A DNA stretch of 41,441 nucleotides, from assembly GCA_018644725.1 (NCBI GenBank), contig JABGPZ010000039.1, positions 5,207-46,647 of the forward strand. The letters run 5' to 3'. How positions within the stretch are numbered: position 1 is the first letter of the stretch; each line of letters begins with the position of its first letter. Below, piece after piece: positions 41,423-41,441 of the stretch. The stretch is from Phycisphaerales bacterium (GTDB lineage Bacteria > Planctomycetota > Phycisphaerae > SM23-33). The notes under the pieces were generated by a model that saw only the letters and a program-made list of their open reading frames with translations, did not search any database and was not told the origin of the DNA. Position numbers and translations under genes: made by a program.

Positions 41423-41441
41423 CCCGACGTGTGGAACCAAT

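Overview
The window looks like a chromosomal segment from a Gram-negative member of the Planctomycetota or a related PVC-group lineage. The pointers are a PEP-CTERM secreted protein with an RRKKK tail, two Tat-exported formylglycine sulfatases, a xylose-isomerase-like/DUF1080 fusion, BamA and several lipoproteins, with GC-rich coding sequence throughout. This placement is inferred from gene content; no rRNA is present to confirm it.

Layout. 1-2.7 kb: start of an anchored Lys/Pro/Val-repeat protein (-), a SpoU-family RNA methyltransferase, then a 525-bp gap with two perfect DnaA boxes and an AT-rich inverted repeat, then a tandem ACT-domain protein. 2.7-8 kb: leuA (-) with a duplicated start region, asnB (+), and a gene-poor 1.3 kb stretch carrying two perfect 16-bp parS sites. 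Together with the DnaA boxes these suggest the window lies close to the replication origin. 8-14 kb: sulfatase, small lipoprotein (-), mnmA, kptA, second sulfatase. 14-18.4 kb: bamA, alpha/beta hydrolase (-), CsgG-like lipoprotein. 18.4-22.5 kb: purH, proB, an aroK-like kinase and a CII-like regulator, all on -. 22.7-26.5 kb: TIM-barrel/DUF1080 protein, a RelE-type toxin-antitoxin pair and class I fumarase (-). 26.6-34.2 kb: a six-gene + operon (SDR D-mannonate oxidoreductase, HAD hydrolase, LarA-family protein, PPi-type phosphofructokinase, 6-phosphogluconate dehydrogenase, uronate isomerase). 34.3-41.4 kb: VWA lipoprotein, an extremely charged Asp/His/Arg-rich exported protein, an OmpR/HK two-component system, RNase P RNA (rnpB) with a duplicated promoter, and a PEP-CTERM protein, followed by dispersed repeats.

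Two points stand out. First, the uronate operon has the isomerase and the mannonate oxidoreductase but no mannonate dehydratase, KDG kinase or aldolase. Instead it carries a nickel-racemase-family (LarA) enzyme and 6-phosphogluconate dehydrogenase. That suggests a possible route glucuronate -> fructuronate -> mannonate -> gluconate -> 6-phosphogluconate -> ribulose 5-phosphate. Second, five genes (trmH-like, asnB, mnmA, the hydrolase and fumarase) have a TTG-type -35, a 17-bp spacer and a -10 that ends only 6-7 nt before the ATG, so their mRNAs are probably leaderless. The rnpB promoter in the same window has the same geometry and places the start at the predicted 5' end of P RNA.
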